64,000 nt of DNA from Microbacterium sorbitolivorans (lineage in GTDB: Bacteria; Actinomycetota; Actinomycetes; Actinomycetales; Microbacteriaceae): contig NZ_KZ848473.1 in the NCBI RefSeq assembly GCF_003327285.1, positions 992,001-1,056,000 of the forward strand. Direction: 5' to 3'. The notes below the pieces were generated by a model that did not search any database, had not been told where the DNA came from, and saw nothing but the letters and a program-made list of their open reading frames with translations. How positions within the stretch are numbered: position 1 is the first letter of the stretch; each line of letters starts with the position of its first letter. Both the position numbers and the translations under genes were made by a program. Below are positions 49,553-59,715 of the stretch, in pieces.

Positions 49553-50917
49553 TTAGTCCTGCTTCGGCTTGGGGCGCGACGCGTACTCCTCGAAGAACGC
49601 GCGGGGCTCCTGAACCTTGGTGAGCTGCACCTGGTCGCGGCCGAGGAAGAAGTTGTGGTACCAACCCCACAGCACGCGCCACTTGCGCTCCCACGTCGGC
49701 ATCGCGAGGCCGTGGTAGCCGCGGTGGGCGGCCCAGGCAAGGAAGCCGGTCAGGGCGAACTTGCCCGACTGGAACGCGCCGTGGCCGAGGCCGAGACCCG
49801 CAACCGCGCCGAGGTTCTTGTGGAAGTAGTCGACCGTCTGCTCGCCGCGGATGACCGCAACGAGGTTCTTCGCGAGGCGCTTGGCCTGGCGGACGGCGTG
49901 CTGAGCGTTCGGCACGCAGGTACCGTCGGGCAGACCGCCGGTCTTGTCCGGAACGGCGGCGATGTCACCGGCGGCCCAGGCGCCCGCGACGACGTTGCCC
50001 TCGGCGTCGACGACGCGCAGGTCGGCCTGCGTCGTGATGCGACCGCGCGGCTCGCGCGGGAGGTCGGATCCGTTCACGACCTTCGGGTTCGCCATGACGC
50101 CCGCAGTCCAGACGATGATGTCGGTCGGGTAGACCGGGCCGTCGACCATGTCGCCGGCCTCGTTCTTGACCTTCGTGCGCACGATGCCGTCGGTCGCGTC
50201 GGCGACCTGCGTGTCGAGGTGCACGTGGGCGCCGCGCTGACCGAGGTCGGCGAGAACCTTGTGGCTGGTCTCGAGCGAGACCTCGGGCATGATGCGGCCC
50301 ATCGCCTCGATGAGGTGGAACTCGGTCTCGTCGAACGAGATCTCCGGGAACTTCTGCAGCAGGGCGTTCGCCGACGAGCGGAGCTCGGCGAAGGTCTCGA
50401 TACCGGCGAAGCCACCACCCACGACGACGACCGTCAGCAGGCGCTTGCGCAGCTCGCTGTCCTTCGGCAGGCTCGCGGCGCGCTCGAAGTTGCGGATCAG
50501 CGAGTCGCGAACGGCGACGGCCTCTTCAATCGACTTCATGCCGATCGCGTTCTCGGCGATGCCCGGGATCGGGAAGGTACGCGAGATCGAGCCGGCGGTC
50601 ACGACGATCTCGTCGTACTGGTACTCCCAGCTCTCGCCACCCTCGGGGGTGATCGTCGCGGTCTTGTTCGCGTGGTCGATACCCGTGACCTTCGCGTTCA
50701 CGATCTTGGTCTTCTTCAGGTGGCGACGGTGCGAGACCACGGCGTGACGCGGCTCGATCGCACCGGCGGCGACCTCGGGAAGGAACGGCAGGTAAGCCAT
50801 GTACGAGAGCGGGTCGACGAGAACGACCTCAGCCTCATTGGTACGAAGGTGCTTCTCGAGCTTCCACGCGGTGTAGAAACCCGCGTAACCGCCGCCGACG
50901 ATAAGGATCTTAGGCAC
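49553..50917 (-). CDS. ndh: type II NADH:quinone oxidoreductase
   Basis: 454-residue non-proton-pumping flavoenzyme of the inner membrane face. FAD-binding ILIVGGGYAGFYTAWKL at the N-terminus, NADH-binding TVVVVGGGFAGIETFAEL near residue 170, the second FAD segment AWAAGDIAAVPD near 320 and quinone-site AQHAVRQAKRLAKNL. The C-terminal amphipathic region (GYHGLAMPTWERKWRVLWGW) anchors it to the membrane. It feeds electrons from NADH to menaquinone. GTG 50917 with AAGGAG 11 bases upstream. Confidence 0.93.
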   Translation of the reverse strand: MPKILIVGGGYAGFYTAWKLEKHLRTNEAEVVLVDPLSYMAYLPFLPEVAAGAIEPRHAVVSHRRHLKKTKIVNAKVTGIDHANKTATITPEGGESWEYQYDEIVVTAGSISRTFPIPGIAENAIGMKSIEEAVAVRDSLIRNFERAASLPKDSELRKRLLTVVVVGGGFAGIETFAELRSSANALLQKFPEISFDETEFHLIEAMGRIMPEVSLETSHKVLADLGQRGAHVHLDTQVADATDGIVRTKVKNEAGDMVDGPVYPTDIIVWTAGVMANPKVVNGSDLPREPRGRITTQADLRVVDAEGNVVAGAWAAGDIAAVPDKTGGLPDGTCVPNAQHAVRQAKRLAKNLVAVIRGEQTVDYFHKNLGAVAGLGLGHGAFQSGKFALTGFLAWAAHRGYHGLAMPTWERKWRVLWGWYHNFFLGRDQVQLTKVQEPRAFFEEYASRPKPKQD

Positions 50918-50943
50918 GGGAAAAAATTCTCCTTGGAGTTGTG

Positions 50944-52317
50944 TCAGGAACTCGATCCGTGAGAATCACGGCTCGAGCGGAAGCGCCGGGACACAGCGAC
51001 GACGCCAAGCAAGATAAGGATACCAGCGGCTGACACCGCCATTAACGGCAGGGTCACCTCGCGCAGGCTTTCGGGCGACGGAAGGTACGGGTTCGCGGCC
51101 TCGGCCGGCGGATCCATCGGCGGCAGCGCCGGGAGCGTCACGGGCTCGGGCGTGGGCGTCGGGCCCGAGTCGACCTCGCCCGGTTCGGCCGCGCCGCGGT
51201 TGATCCGCACCCATTCCTTCAGCGTGACGTCGGTGACGGGGCTCGAGTCGACGAGCGGCACGTCGTCGGTCACGGCGGCCTCGGCGTCGACGATGCCGAA
51301 TCCGTAGATCGGGTCGCGCGTGCCCTCCTGAGCGGGCGCGCGCCGCGTCGTCGCGACGATGCGGTTGATGACGTTGTTCGCGTCGAGCTCGGGGTGCGCC
51401 GCGCGCACGAGCGCCACGATCCCCGCAACGATCGGGGCGGATCCGCTGGTGCCGCGCCACGAATCGACGTCGCCCGCGGGGCCGATGCCGATGAGCGCCT
51501 CGCTCGGCGCCGAGACGGCGATCGTGCCGCCCTGCGTCGACGCGCCCTGGCTCGCCTTGCCGTCTTCGTCGACGCCGCCGACGACGAGAACCTCGGGGAT
51601 CGTCGCGGGCGCGCCGATCATGTCGGTCCCGCCGTCGCGGTTTCCGGCCGCGACGACGACCACGACGTCGTGGTCGAAGGCGTATTGAAACGCCTCGTCC
51701 CATGATTCGTCCCACGACGTCTGATTCGTCGTGAACGAGAGGTTGATGATGTCGGCGCCGTGGTCGACCGACCACGTGATTGCCGAGGCGACCTGCTCCG
51801 AGAACGGCACCTCGCTCACGGATCCGAAACCGATCGACACCGAGAGGAGCTTCGCCTCCGGCGCGACGCCGATCATGCCCTCGTCCTCGCCCGTTCCGCG
51901 GGCCGCGGCCAGCGAGGCGACCCAGGATCCGTGGCTGCGCGTGTGCGCGTCGGCGCCGAGCGGCGAGCGGCCGTCGGCGCTGCCGACGCCGGAGAAGTCC
52001 GCTCCCCCGGCGACCGCGCCGTCGAGCTCGTCGATGTCCGACGCGATGCCGCTATCGATGACCGCGATCGTGACGCCCTCGCCCTTCGTCGTCTCCCACG
52101 CGTCGGTAACGCCCAGCTCGTCGAGCCAGTACTCCGAGGAGCGCACCGGATCCGGCGTCGGGGTGGGCGTCGGCGTCGGGCTCGGGCTGCGGGTCGCGCT
52201 CGGCGTCGGCGACGGCGACTCGGTCGTGGCGACCGCGGCGCCGGGGATGGCCACGAGGGCGCACATCATCGCCAGCGCGGCGGCTACCGCGCGGGCGGGA
52301 CGCACACCCCGGCGCAT
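50944..52317 (-). CDS. membrane-anchored subtilisin-like serine protease (S8)
   Basis: 457-residue exported protease. Signal peptide about 1-30; a Pro/Ser/Thr-rich linker follows (PSPTPSATRSPSPTPTPTPT). Catalytic triad Asp88 (AVIDSGI), His129 (HTRSHGSWVASL) and Ser291 (GTSGSAPIVAG), oxyanion Asn225 (AAGN). A Pro-rich stalk and a C-terminal helix (about 425-445) with a short basic tail tether it outside the cell, like mycosins but without any ESX genes nearby. It begins 2 bases after the DUF501 stop. Confidence 0.9.
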   Translation of the reverse strand: MRRGVRPARAVAAALAMMCALVAIPGAAVATTESPSPTPSATRSPSPTPTPTPTPDPVRSSEYWLDELGVTDAWETTKGEGVTIAVIDSGIASDIDELDGAVAGGADFSGVGSADGRSPLGADAHTRSHGSWVASLAAARGTGEDEGMIGVAPEAKLLSVSIGFGSVSEVPFSEQVASAITWSVDHGADIINLSFTTNQTSWDESWDEAFQYAFDHDVVVVVAAGNRDGGTDMIGAPATIPEVLVVGGVDEDGKASQGASTQGGTIAVSAPSEALIGIGPAGDVDSWRGTSGSAPIVAGIVALVRAAHPELDANNVINRIVATTRRAPAQEGTRDPIYGFGIVDAEAAVTDDVPLVDSSPVTDVTLKEWVRINRGAAEPGEVDSGPTPTPEPVTLPALPPMDPPAEAANPYLPSPESLREVTLPLMAVSAAGILILLGVVAVSRRFRSSRDSHGSSS

Positions 52318-52319
52318 GC

Positions 52320-52853
52320 TCAGGCCGCGTCGTCGCTCAGGGCGGCGCCGGGCTCGTCGCACTCGCAACGCTCGGGCGACCAGGCGGAACGCTCGAGGGC
52401 GAGGTCGCCGATCGGGTTCACGCCGGGGCCCGCCGCGAGGGCGTGGCCGGCGAGGGCGTGCAGGCACTTGACGCGGGTGGGCATGCCGCCCGACGAGATG
52501 CCGTCGACCTCGGGCACGTCGCCGAACCGCGCGCGATCGGCGAGGAACGCCTCGTGGGCGGCCCTGTACTGCGCGCGAACCGACTCGTCGGAGTCGAGGA
52601 GCTCGGTGAATTCGACCATGACCTGGCCCGCCTCGAGGCGCGACATCTCCGCCGTCGCGGCGGGGTGCGTGAGGTAGTAGAAGGTCGGGAAGGGGGTGCC
52701 CTGCGGCAGGCGCGGCGCCGTGGCGACGACCGTCGGGTTACCGCACACGCACCGCGCGGCGATGCCGACGATGCCTCGCGCCTCGCGGCCGAGCTGACTG
52801 CTAACGACACGGATCTCAGAGTCGCGTACCGGGGCGAAGGGAGGTGTAGTCAC
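52320..52853 (-). CDS. DUF501 protein
   Basis: 177-residue protein of an actinobacterial family without known function. Cysteines form possible metal sites: CVCGNP near residue 37, KCLHALAGH near 130 and CECDEP near the end. The signature PTFYYLTHP and the GGMPTRVKCLHALAGH block are conserved in the family, which is regularly encoded between ftsB-like and Ppx or protease genes, downstream of eno. Start GTG 52853 is 6 bases from TAGCCT. Confidence 0.85.
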   Translation of the reverse strand: MTTPPFAPVRDSEIRVVSSQLGREARGIVGIAARCVCGNPTVVATAPRLPQGTPFPTFYYLTHPAATAEMSRLEAGQVMVEFTELLDSDESVRAQYRAAHEAFLADRARFGDVPEVDGISSGGMPTRVKCLHALAGHALAAGPGVNPIGDLALERSAWSPERCECDEPGAALSDDAA

Positions 52854-52859
52854 CCTGTG

Positions 52860-52865
52860 AGGCTA
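52860..52865 (-). promoter_or_regulatory. putative leaderless -10 of DUF501 gene
   Basis: TAGCCT 6 bases before GTG 52853, in the 29-base gap after the FtsB-like gene. Confidence 0.45.
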
Positions 52866-52882
52866 CCGGGGTTCCCTGGGAT

Positions 52883-53365
52883 TCACTTTGTCGCGGGGGT
52901 CGCCTGCTCGGCGAGTCCCGCCCCGACGACCGAGCGAAGCATGGATCCCATCCAGTCGCTCTCGGTCTCGGAGGCCTCCGGCGCGACGACCGAGGGCTCC
53001 TCGTCGTCGCTCACCGGCAGGTCGTCCTGAATCAGGTAGACGATCTCGCCGGGGTTCATGTAAAACAGCCGCTCGCGCGCCTCGCTCTGGATGAAGGCGG
53101 GGTCGCGCCACTGGTCGCGCTCGAGCTCGAGCTGCGCGATCTCGTCGTTCGTGAGTTCGACGCCCTGCTGCGCCTGCGCGATCTGCTGGCGCATGTCGAC
53201 GTAGCTGCTGACGGTCGGCACGAGCACGAGCGCGCCGAACACGACGAGCCCCAGGAGGATCGCCGCGAAGCCCGAAAGCTGGATCCCCCCGAGCCACTCG
53301 CGCGTGTTCGCGGCCCGGCGCCTGCGCCGGGTACGCGAAGAGGGAGCCGCAATCTTTCGTGCCAT
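52883..53365 (-). CDS. FtsB/DivIC-type septum formation initiator
   Basis: 160-residue single-pass membrane protein: basic cytoplasmic N-terminus (SSRTRRRRRAANTR), one helix (about 30-52), then a short coiled coil (SYVDMRQQIAQAQQGVELTN) and the conserved DPAFIQSEARERLFYMNPGE motif of the DivIC family. It should join FtsL and FtsQ in the divisome. The acidic C-terminal 50 residues are an actinobacterial extension. GGGAG at 5 bases supports ATG 53365. Downstream of eno. Confidence 0.9.
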   Translation of the reverse strand: MARKIAAPSSRTRRRRRAANTREWLGGIQLSGFAAILLGLVVFGALVLVPTVSSYVDMRQQIAQAQQGVELTNDEIAQLELERDQWRDPAFIQSEARERLFYMNPGEIVYLIQDDLPVSDDEEPSVVAPEASETESDWMGSMLRSVVGAGLAEQATPATK

Positions 53366-53397
53366 TGCGACTCCCTCTCGTGATGCTTGTGCGCTAC

Positions 53398-54690
<1,293 letters not shown>

Positions 54691-54732
54691 TCAGAGGTTG
54701 TCATGGGCGGGCCGTGAGACCCTCCACTCAGT

Positions 54733-55875
54733 CTAAGCGGCTCGGGTGAACAACGCGTTCCCCGCTCCCCACACGCGCGTCACCTCGAGCTGCTCGGTGA
54801 GCAGCACGGCGTCGGCCGCGGCCCCCGCCTCGAGGCGCCCGATGTCGCGCCGCCCGATCGCGTCGGCGGGCACGCGCGTGAGGGCGTCGACGGCGTCGAC
54901 GAGCGACACGCCGCAGACGTCGACGCTCTGCCGCAGGGCCGCGTCGAGCGTGAGGGTGGATCCGGCGATCGCGCCGCCCTCGACGAGGCGGGCCGTGCCG
55001 CGCTCGACGCGCACCGCGAGGGATCCGAGAACATAGTCGCCGTCGGCGGCGCCCGCGGCGGCCATCGCGTCGGTGATGAGGGCAACGCGCCCGGGCGCGG
55101 CGTCCCACAGCATCTTCGCGACGGCGGGGTGCACGTGCACGCCGTCGTTGATGAGCTCGAGGGTCACGTGATCGCGCGCGAGCGCCGCACCGATGGGGCC
55201 CGGCGCACGGTGGTAGATCCCGTCCATCGCGTTGAACGCGTGCGTCAGGAGCGACGCGCCCGCGTCGAACGCGGCGAGCGCCTGCTCGTATCCGGCGGCC
55301 GTGTGGCCGACGGCGACGGCGACGCCGGCCTCCACGAGCCGCGGGATCGCCGCCATCGCTCCCGGTTTCTCCGGAGCGAGCGTGATCTGGACGAGCGTGC
55401 CGCGGGCGGCCGCGAGGAGGGCGTCGATGTCCTCCGCCTGCGGATCCGCGAGCAGCTCGGGCGCGTGCGCGCCCTTGTGCGCGTGGTCGAGGTACGGCCC
55501 CTCGAGGTGCGAACCGAGGATGAGCGGGTTGTCGCTCGCGAGGTCGGCGATAAGCGCCAGCTGCGATCGGAGGTCGGCCTGCGTCGCCGTCACGAGCGAG
55601 AGCGCCGTGCGGGTCGTGCCGTGCTCGTGATGCGTCGCCATCGCGTGGGCGATCTGGGCCGCGTCGCCGTCGTAGGAGGCCGTACCGCCGCCGTGCACGT
55701 GGATGTCGACAAAACCCGGGGTGAGGACTCCCCCGGCCGCGTCGACGACGTCGGCGTCGGCGGGCCAGCCCGTGCCGGATCCGATCTCGGCGACGCGGTC
55801 GCCGTCGAACCTCACCCACGCGTTCTCCGTCACGGTTCCCGAGGTGATGAGGCGCGCGGAGTGGATGACGGTCAT
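54733..55875 (-). CDS. nagA: N-acetylglucosamine-6-phosphate deacetylase
   Basis: 380-residue amidohydrolase that deacetylates GlcNAc-6-P during amino-sugar or wall recycling. Metal and catalytic motifs: VDIHVHGGGTASYDGD, GSHLEGPYLDHAHKGAH (Glu ligand), VGHTAAGYEQ (His), LTHAFNAMDG (His) and LITDAMAAAG (catalytic Asp). ATG 55875 overlaps the stop of the CPBP gene (ATGA), so it is the last gene of the GntR-led unit and may be regulated with it. No nagB is in the window. Confidence 0.92.
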   Translation of the reverse strand: MTVIHSARLITSGTVTENAWVRFDGDRVAEIGSGTGWPADADVVDAAGGVLTPGFVDIHVHGGGTASYDGDAAQIAHAMATHHEHGTTRTALSLVTATQADLRSQLALIADLASDNPLILGSHLEGPYLDHAHKGAHAPELLADPQAEDIDALLAAARGTLVQITLAPEKPGAMAAIPRLVEAGVAVAVGHTAAGYEQALAAFDAGASLLTHAFNAMDGIYHRAPGPIGAALARDHVTLELINDGVHVHPAVAKMLWDAAPGRVALITDAMAAAGAADGDYVLGSLAVRVERGTARLVEGGAIAGSTLTLDAALRQSVDVCGVSLVDAVDALTRVPADAIGRRDIGRLEAGAAADAVLLTEQLEVTRVWGAGNALFTRAA

Positions 55876-56762
55876 GGGGTCGATTGTGCCACGAGCTTCG
55901 CGGGGCGGAACTGGCCGCAGAGCGCGAGGATGCCGACGAGGGCGGCGAGCAGGATCCACATGACGATGCCCATCGGGCCCGCGATCTCGGGGCGGTAGGG
56001 CGAAGTCGCCGCGAGGACGACCATGATGAGGCCCGCGCTGGCGTTGAGCGAGCCGTGCGCGAAGACGGCGGGCCAGAGCGAGCGGCTGCGCAGCCGCAGC
56101 CATCCGAAGAACGCGCCCCACGCGATGCACGCGCCGACCATGAGCAGAACGCCCCACACGTCGGTGCGGCCGTAATTGTGGCCGAGCAGGATGACGGGCG
56201 CGTGCCACAGTCCCCACAGCACGCCCGTGATGAGGAGGGTCGGCCAGACGCCGTAGGGGCGCAGCGCCGAGGTGAGCCAGCCGCGCCACGCGAGCTCCTC
56301 CCCGAACGCGAGGAAGCCGTTCGGGATGATCGCCGCGACCGGGATCGCGATGAACTGCACCGCCGCGAGCACGTGCGGATCCGGCATGTCCTTCCCTGGG
56401 GCCGCGGCCGCGAGCTGCGCCGCGAACCCCGAGAGGTGCTCGATGTCGAGCTCGACGAGGCCGAGGGCAGACACCGCCGCGACACCCGCGATCACGAGGG
56501 CGATCGGGCCGAGGAGCCCCAGCACGCACATGCCGACGAATCGGCCGATGGGCACCATGGGCCAGGCGCCGACGAAGCGCCAGAACCCCTTCTGCCGCGT
56601 CACGAGCGCAACGATCGCGACGGCGATCGCGGGCGTGAACATCATGAGCGAGACGAGAAGTCCCGCAAGGGCGGCATTTCCCGGATCGAGCCACAGCGGC
56701 ACAGCGACGAGCCACGCGAGCCCGAGCGCGAGCACCGCGAAGAGGGCGGTTTTGCGAATCAC
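55872..56762 (-). CDS. CPBP-family intramembrane metalloprotease
   Basis: 296-residue membrane protein with about eight helices and full CPBP motifs: FGEELAWRGWLTS (EExxxR), GVLWGLWHAPVILLG (His) and FAHGSLNASAG (His). This family member is complete, unlike the one at 33.4 kb. GTG 56762 overlaps the upstream DUF1648-like stop (GTGA). The substrate is unknown; grouping with a GntR regulator and an SdpI-like protein recalls immunity or envelope-stress modules. Confidence 0.85.
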   Translation of the reverse strand: MIRKTALFAVLALGLAWLVAVPLWLDPGNAALAGLLVSLMMFTPAIAVAIVALVTRQKGFWRFVGAWPMVPIGRFVGMCVLGLLGPIALVIAGVAAVSALGLVELDIEHLSGFAAQLAAAAPGKDMPDPHVLAAVQFIAIPVAAIIPNGFLAFGEELAWRGWLTSALRPYGVWPTLLITGVLWGLWHAPVILLGHNYGRTDVWGVLLMVGACIAWGAFFGWLRLRSRSLWPAVFAHGSLNASAGLIMVVLAATSPYRPEIAGPMGIVMWILLAALVGILALCGQFRPAKLVAQSTP

Positions 56763-57769
56763 GGGGCCGTTTTCATCGTCCGGCGCAGCAGCGCGACCGC
56801 CGTCTCGGCGTCGTCGACCGTGATCGTGAGGTCGCTCTTGCCCTCGCGGCCCACGCGAATCCCCTCGCCCGCGCGCAACACGAGTCCGGTTCCGTTCGCG
56901 CCCAGGCGCCAGCCCCAGCCGCCGAACTCGCCCATGGGGCTCACGTCGACGACGGTCGCCGAGGTGATCCGCTCGGCCGGGACGTGGATCCGGGGCCATC
57001 CAACCGCGCCGCGGGCCGTGAGGCCCCGCGCGTCGACCCGCACGTCGAAACGCAGCACCGCGAGGGACATCACGGCGACGACGATCATGAGCGCGAGGCA
57101 TCCCCAAAGCGGCCAGGTGGGACCGTCGGCGCGGCGCATGTCGATAAGGCAGAGCACGAACACGCCGAGCGTCGAGACGCCGAGGAGGAGGCCCATGACC
57201 CAGGCGCCGGTGCGCGAGATCTGGGTCGTGCGGATCCATACCGCCTGTTCCGACTCCCCGAGCTCGAGCGGCTCGACCTCGCGCGCGTCGGCGTCCGAGG
57301 CCGGCGGCTCGTCGATGAGGAAGTAATAGAGCGCGCCCCAGACGAGCGCGATGACCACGCCGAGGCCCAGGATCCCGTACGCGTTCGGCGCGTCGGTCGC
57401 GTCGTCGAGCCCCACCTGCGCGATCACGAGGCCGAGCATCGTGGTGCCGAGGAAGCCCGTCTCGCCGCCGATGATCGCGCCGAGGAAGCGGTACTGCGTG
57501 CGCTGCGTGTCGCTCTTGATCTCGAAGACCGCGGCGAGCGCGAGGAGCGCCGTGACGCCGCCGCCGATGCCGAGGGTCATCGCCGGATACGTCCATGCAG
57601 GCCCGAAGCCGTCGGCCACGCCCGTCGCGCCCCAGTGGATCGCTACCGTGTCCGGCAGCACGGGCAGGAGCGCCGCCTGCGCGACCGCGATCGCCACAAA
57701 CACCGCGAGCGGGATCCACAGGCAGAGCCGGAGGAAGGTGCGACGCGCCCTCTGTCGTTGTTCAATCAT
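56759..57769 (-). CDS. DUF1648/SdpI-like membrane protein
   Basis: 336-residue membrane protein. The N-terminus carries the DUF1648 pattern (LPDTVAIHWGATGVADGFG) after the first helix; further helices follow to about residue 215, then a cytoplasmic PH-like domain (about 235-335). In Bacillus, DUF1648/SdpI proteins give immunity to a cannibalism toxin and YtrA-type GntR genes often precede them. GGGAGA 6 bases before ATG 57769; overlaps the GntR stop by 8 bases. Confidence 0.78.
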   Translation of the reverse strand: MIEQRQRARRTFLRLCLWIPLAVFVAIAVAQAALLPVLPDTVAIHWGATGVADGFGPAWTYPAMTLGIGGGVTALLALAAVFEIKSDTQRTQYRFLGAIIGGETGFLGTTMLGLVIAQVGLDDATDAPNAYGILGLGVVIALVWGALYYFLIDEPPASDADAREVEPLELGESEQAVWIRTTQISRTGAWVMGLLLGVSTLGVFVLCLIDMRRADGPTWPLWGCLALMIVVAVMSLAVLRFDVRVDARGLTARGAVGWPRIHVPAERITSATVVDVSPMGEFGGWGWRLGANGTGLVLRAGEGIRVGREGKSDLTITVDDAETAVALLRRTMKTAP

Positions 57770-58124
57770 TGCGTTCTCCCTCTCGGCTTCTGATGAGGCT
57801 GACGAGCATGTCGACCGACACCCCGCGCTCGCGCGCCCGCGCCACGAGCGCGGAGATGTCGTCATGCAGCGCGGCCGCGGCGACCGCGGCCTGCGTCACG
57901 ACGGCCCCGCGCCCCGGGCGCATGTCGACGAGCCCCTCGTCGCGGAGCTCCTGGTATGCGTGGAGCACCGTGTGCGCGTTCACCCCGAGCGACGCCGCGA
58001 CCTGCTTCGCCGCGGGCAACCGCTCCCCCGGCGCGACGCGCCCCGACGCGATATCGCCCCGGATCGACGTCGCGATCTGCGCGAAGACGGGCTCCTCGCG
58101 AGTGGGATCGATGCGGATGAGCAT
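57762..58124 (-). CDS. GntR-family regulator (YtrA subfamily)
   Basis: 120-residue repressor: N-terminal winged helix (PVFAQIATSIRGDIASGRVA, GERLPAAKQVAASLGVNAHT, ELRDEGLVDMRPGRGAVVT) and a short helical C-terminus of about 45 residues, the size of the YtrA subfamily, which lacks a large ligand domain. ATG 58124 lies 6 bases from TAGAAT. A perfect 17-base palindrome overlaps that -10, so autorepression of the downstream membrane genes and nagA is likely. Confidence 0.88.
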   Translation of the reverse strand: MLIRIDPTREEPVFAQIATSIRGDIASGRVAPGERLPAAKQVAASLGVNAHTVLHAYQELRDEGLVDMRPGRGAVVTQAAVAAAALHDDISALVARARERGVSVDMLVSLIRSREGERND

Positions 58125-58130
58125 GTAGTT

Positions 58131-58148
58131 ATTCTAGTTGAACTAGAA
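58131..58148 (-). promoter_or_regulatory. GntR operator overlapping leaderless -10
   Basis: TTCTAGTTGAACTAGAA (58132-58148) is a perfect palindrome with 8-base arms around one G. The minus-strand TAGAAT (58131-58136) that forms its edge is 6 bases before ATG 58124. Confidence 0.7.
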
Positions 58149-58192
58149 CAATGCGTCTAGGGTTGCGGGCGCGATTCGTCCACTTCCCCCGC

Positions 58193-58257
58193 AACTCTGC
58201 ATTTCTCCAACAAGTCAGCCGCTAGCAGCAGATGAGTTGACGGAGAATTGCAGAGTT
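58193..58257. repeat. palindromic intergenic element, copy 4
   Basis: Outer 16-base arms AACTCTGCATTTCTCC (58193-58208) and GGAGAATTGCAGAGTT (58242-58257), one mismatch; the interior is unrelated to copies 1-3. CCACTTCCCCC just upstream is the reverse complement of the GGGGGAAGTGG flank of other copies. Confidence 0.8.
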
Positions 58258-58265
58258 AGGGAGGC

Positions 58266-59492
58266 TCACACCGAGCGGCGCTCGAACACGAGGCGGACGG
58301 CGCGGATCGCGATGCCGATCGCCACGAGCACGATTCCGCCGAGCACCGACTGCCACGGCAGCATCGCCGCGAGCGCGACGCAGCCGACGGCGCCGACGAC
58401 CTGGATCCAGCGCGGGTATCGCCGCACGGCGGCCCCCTGACGGAACGCGGCGAGGTTCGCGACGAGGTAGTAGATCAGCACGCCGAAAGAGCTGAAGCCG
58501 ATCGCCCCGCGCAAATCGGCGACGAGAAGCACGCCGATCACGACGACCGCGACCGCGATCTCGGCGACGAAGGGCACCTGGGTCTTGGGGTGGATCCGCG
58601 AAAACACTCCCGGCAGGTCGCCACCGCGCGCCATCGCGAGGCTCGTCCGCCCGATCCCAGCGACGAGCGCGAGCAGCGCGCCGAGTGCGGCGCAGGCCGC
58701 GCCGACGCGAACGATCGGTCCGCCCCAGCTCCACGGCGATGCGGCGACGACGTCGGCGAGCGGGGCCGTGGATCCGTCGCCGCCGACCGCGCGCAGCGTC
58801 ACGAGCGCGAGCAGGACGTAGACGACGAGTGCGCCGGCAAAGGATCCGAGAATCGCGCGCGGGATCGTGCGTGCCGGGTCACGGACCTCTTCGCCCATCG
58901 TCGCGATGCGCGCGTAACCCGCGAAGGCGAAGAACAGCAGCCCCGCGGCCTGCAGCACGCCGTACCAGCCCTGGCCGACGAGTGGATCGCTCACGGCGGG
59001 GGCCGCAAAGCCCGCCGCCACGACGAAGACCAGCACCACGAGAACGATGACGACGAGGATCTTGGTCGCGAGCGCCGTGCGCGTGACGCCCAAGAGGTTC
59101 ACGGTCGTGAGAGCCACGATCGCCGCGATCGCGACGGGCTTCTCATACCCCGGGGCGACGTACGCCGCGAAGGTCATCGCCATGGCGGCGCAGCTCGCGA
59201 GCTTGCCGATGATGAAGCACCATCCGGCGAGGTATCCCCACCAGGCTCCGAGCTCGGCATTTCCGTAGGCGTAGGATCCGCCGGCGACCGGATGTACCGC
59301 GGCGAGCTGAGCCGACGACGTCGCGTTGCAGAACGCGACGACGGCGGCGAGCGCGAGCGACACGAGGATCCAGGATCCCGCGGCATCGATCGCCGGCCGC
59401 CAGACGGCGAAGGCGCCGGCGCCGATCATGGATCCGAGGCCGATCGCGATGGCGTCGCCGAGCCCGAGCCTGCGGGCAAGACCAGTCGTCAT
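58266..59492 (-). CDS. APC-family amino acid/polyamine permease
   Basis: 408-residue transporter with about 12 helices. Helix 1 has the substrate-binding GSMIGAGAF, preceded by GDAIAIGLG; further features are AVHPVAGGSYAYGNAELG and EEVRDPARTIPRAI, the typical cytoplasmic loop. Shorter and closer to the basic/cationic subgroup than to GabP, but specificity is not deducible. The start ATG 59492 follows TACGCT by 8 bases. Confidence 0.88.
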   Translation of the reverse strand: MTTGLARRLGLGDAIAIGLGSMIGAGAFAVWRPAIDAAGSWILVSLALAAVVAFCNATSSAQLAAVHPVAGGSYAYGNAELGAWWGYLAGWCFIIGKLASCAAMAMTFAAYVAPGYEKPVAIAAIVALTTVNLLGVTRTALATKILVVIVLVVLVFVVAAGFAAPAVSDPLVGQGWYGVLQAAGLLFFAFAGYARIATMGEEVRDPARTIPRAILGSFAGALVVYVLLALVTLRAVGGDGSTAPLADVVAASPWSWGGPIVRVGAACAALGALLALVAGIGRTSLAMARGGDLPGVFSRIHPKTQVPFVAEIAVAVVVIGVLLVADLRGAIGFSSFGVLIYYLVANLAAFRQGAAVRRYPRWIQVVGAVGCVALAAMLPWQSVLGGIVLVAIGIAIRAVRLVFERRSV

Positions 59493-59627
59493 GCTTCGCG
59501 AGCGTAGCGGGCCGCGGTCTCCCCGCCGGGCGCGCCGCACCGTCGTTCATCGATCGTTCGCCTTGCGGCGTGGATCGGGTCGCGATCGGCCGGTCGAGTG
59601 GCCGCAATTCAGCCACTTCCCCACGCC

Positions 59628-59686
59628 TCATCAACTCTCCGACAAATCTGCCAACGACAACGGAAGAGTTGTCGGAGAGTTGATGA
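59628..59686. repeat. palindromic intergenic element, copy 5
   Basis: Perfect 18-base arms (TCATCAACTCTCCGACAA at 59628-59645; complement at 59669-59686) around 23 bases. CCACTTCCCC lies upstream as in copy 4. It occupies much of the 223-base gap between the APC and hisS genes; the rest shows no gene. Confidence 0.8.
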
Positions 59687-59715
59687 ATTGGAGCCGCGCG
59701 GAGGGCAGCGCCAGC

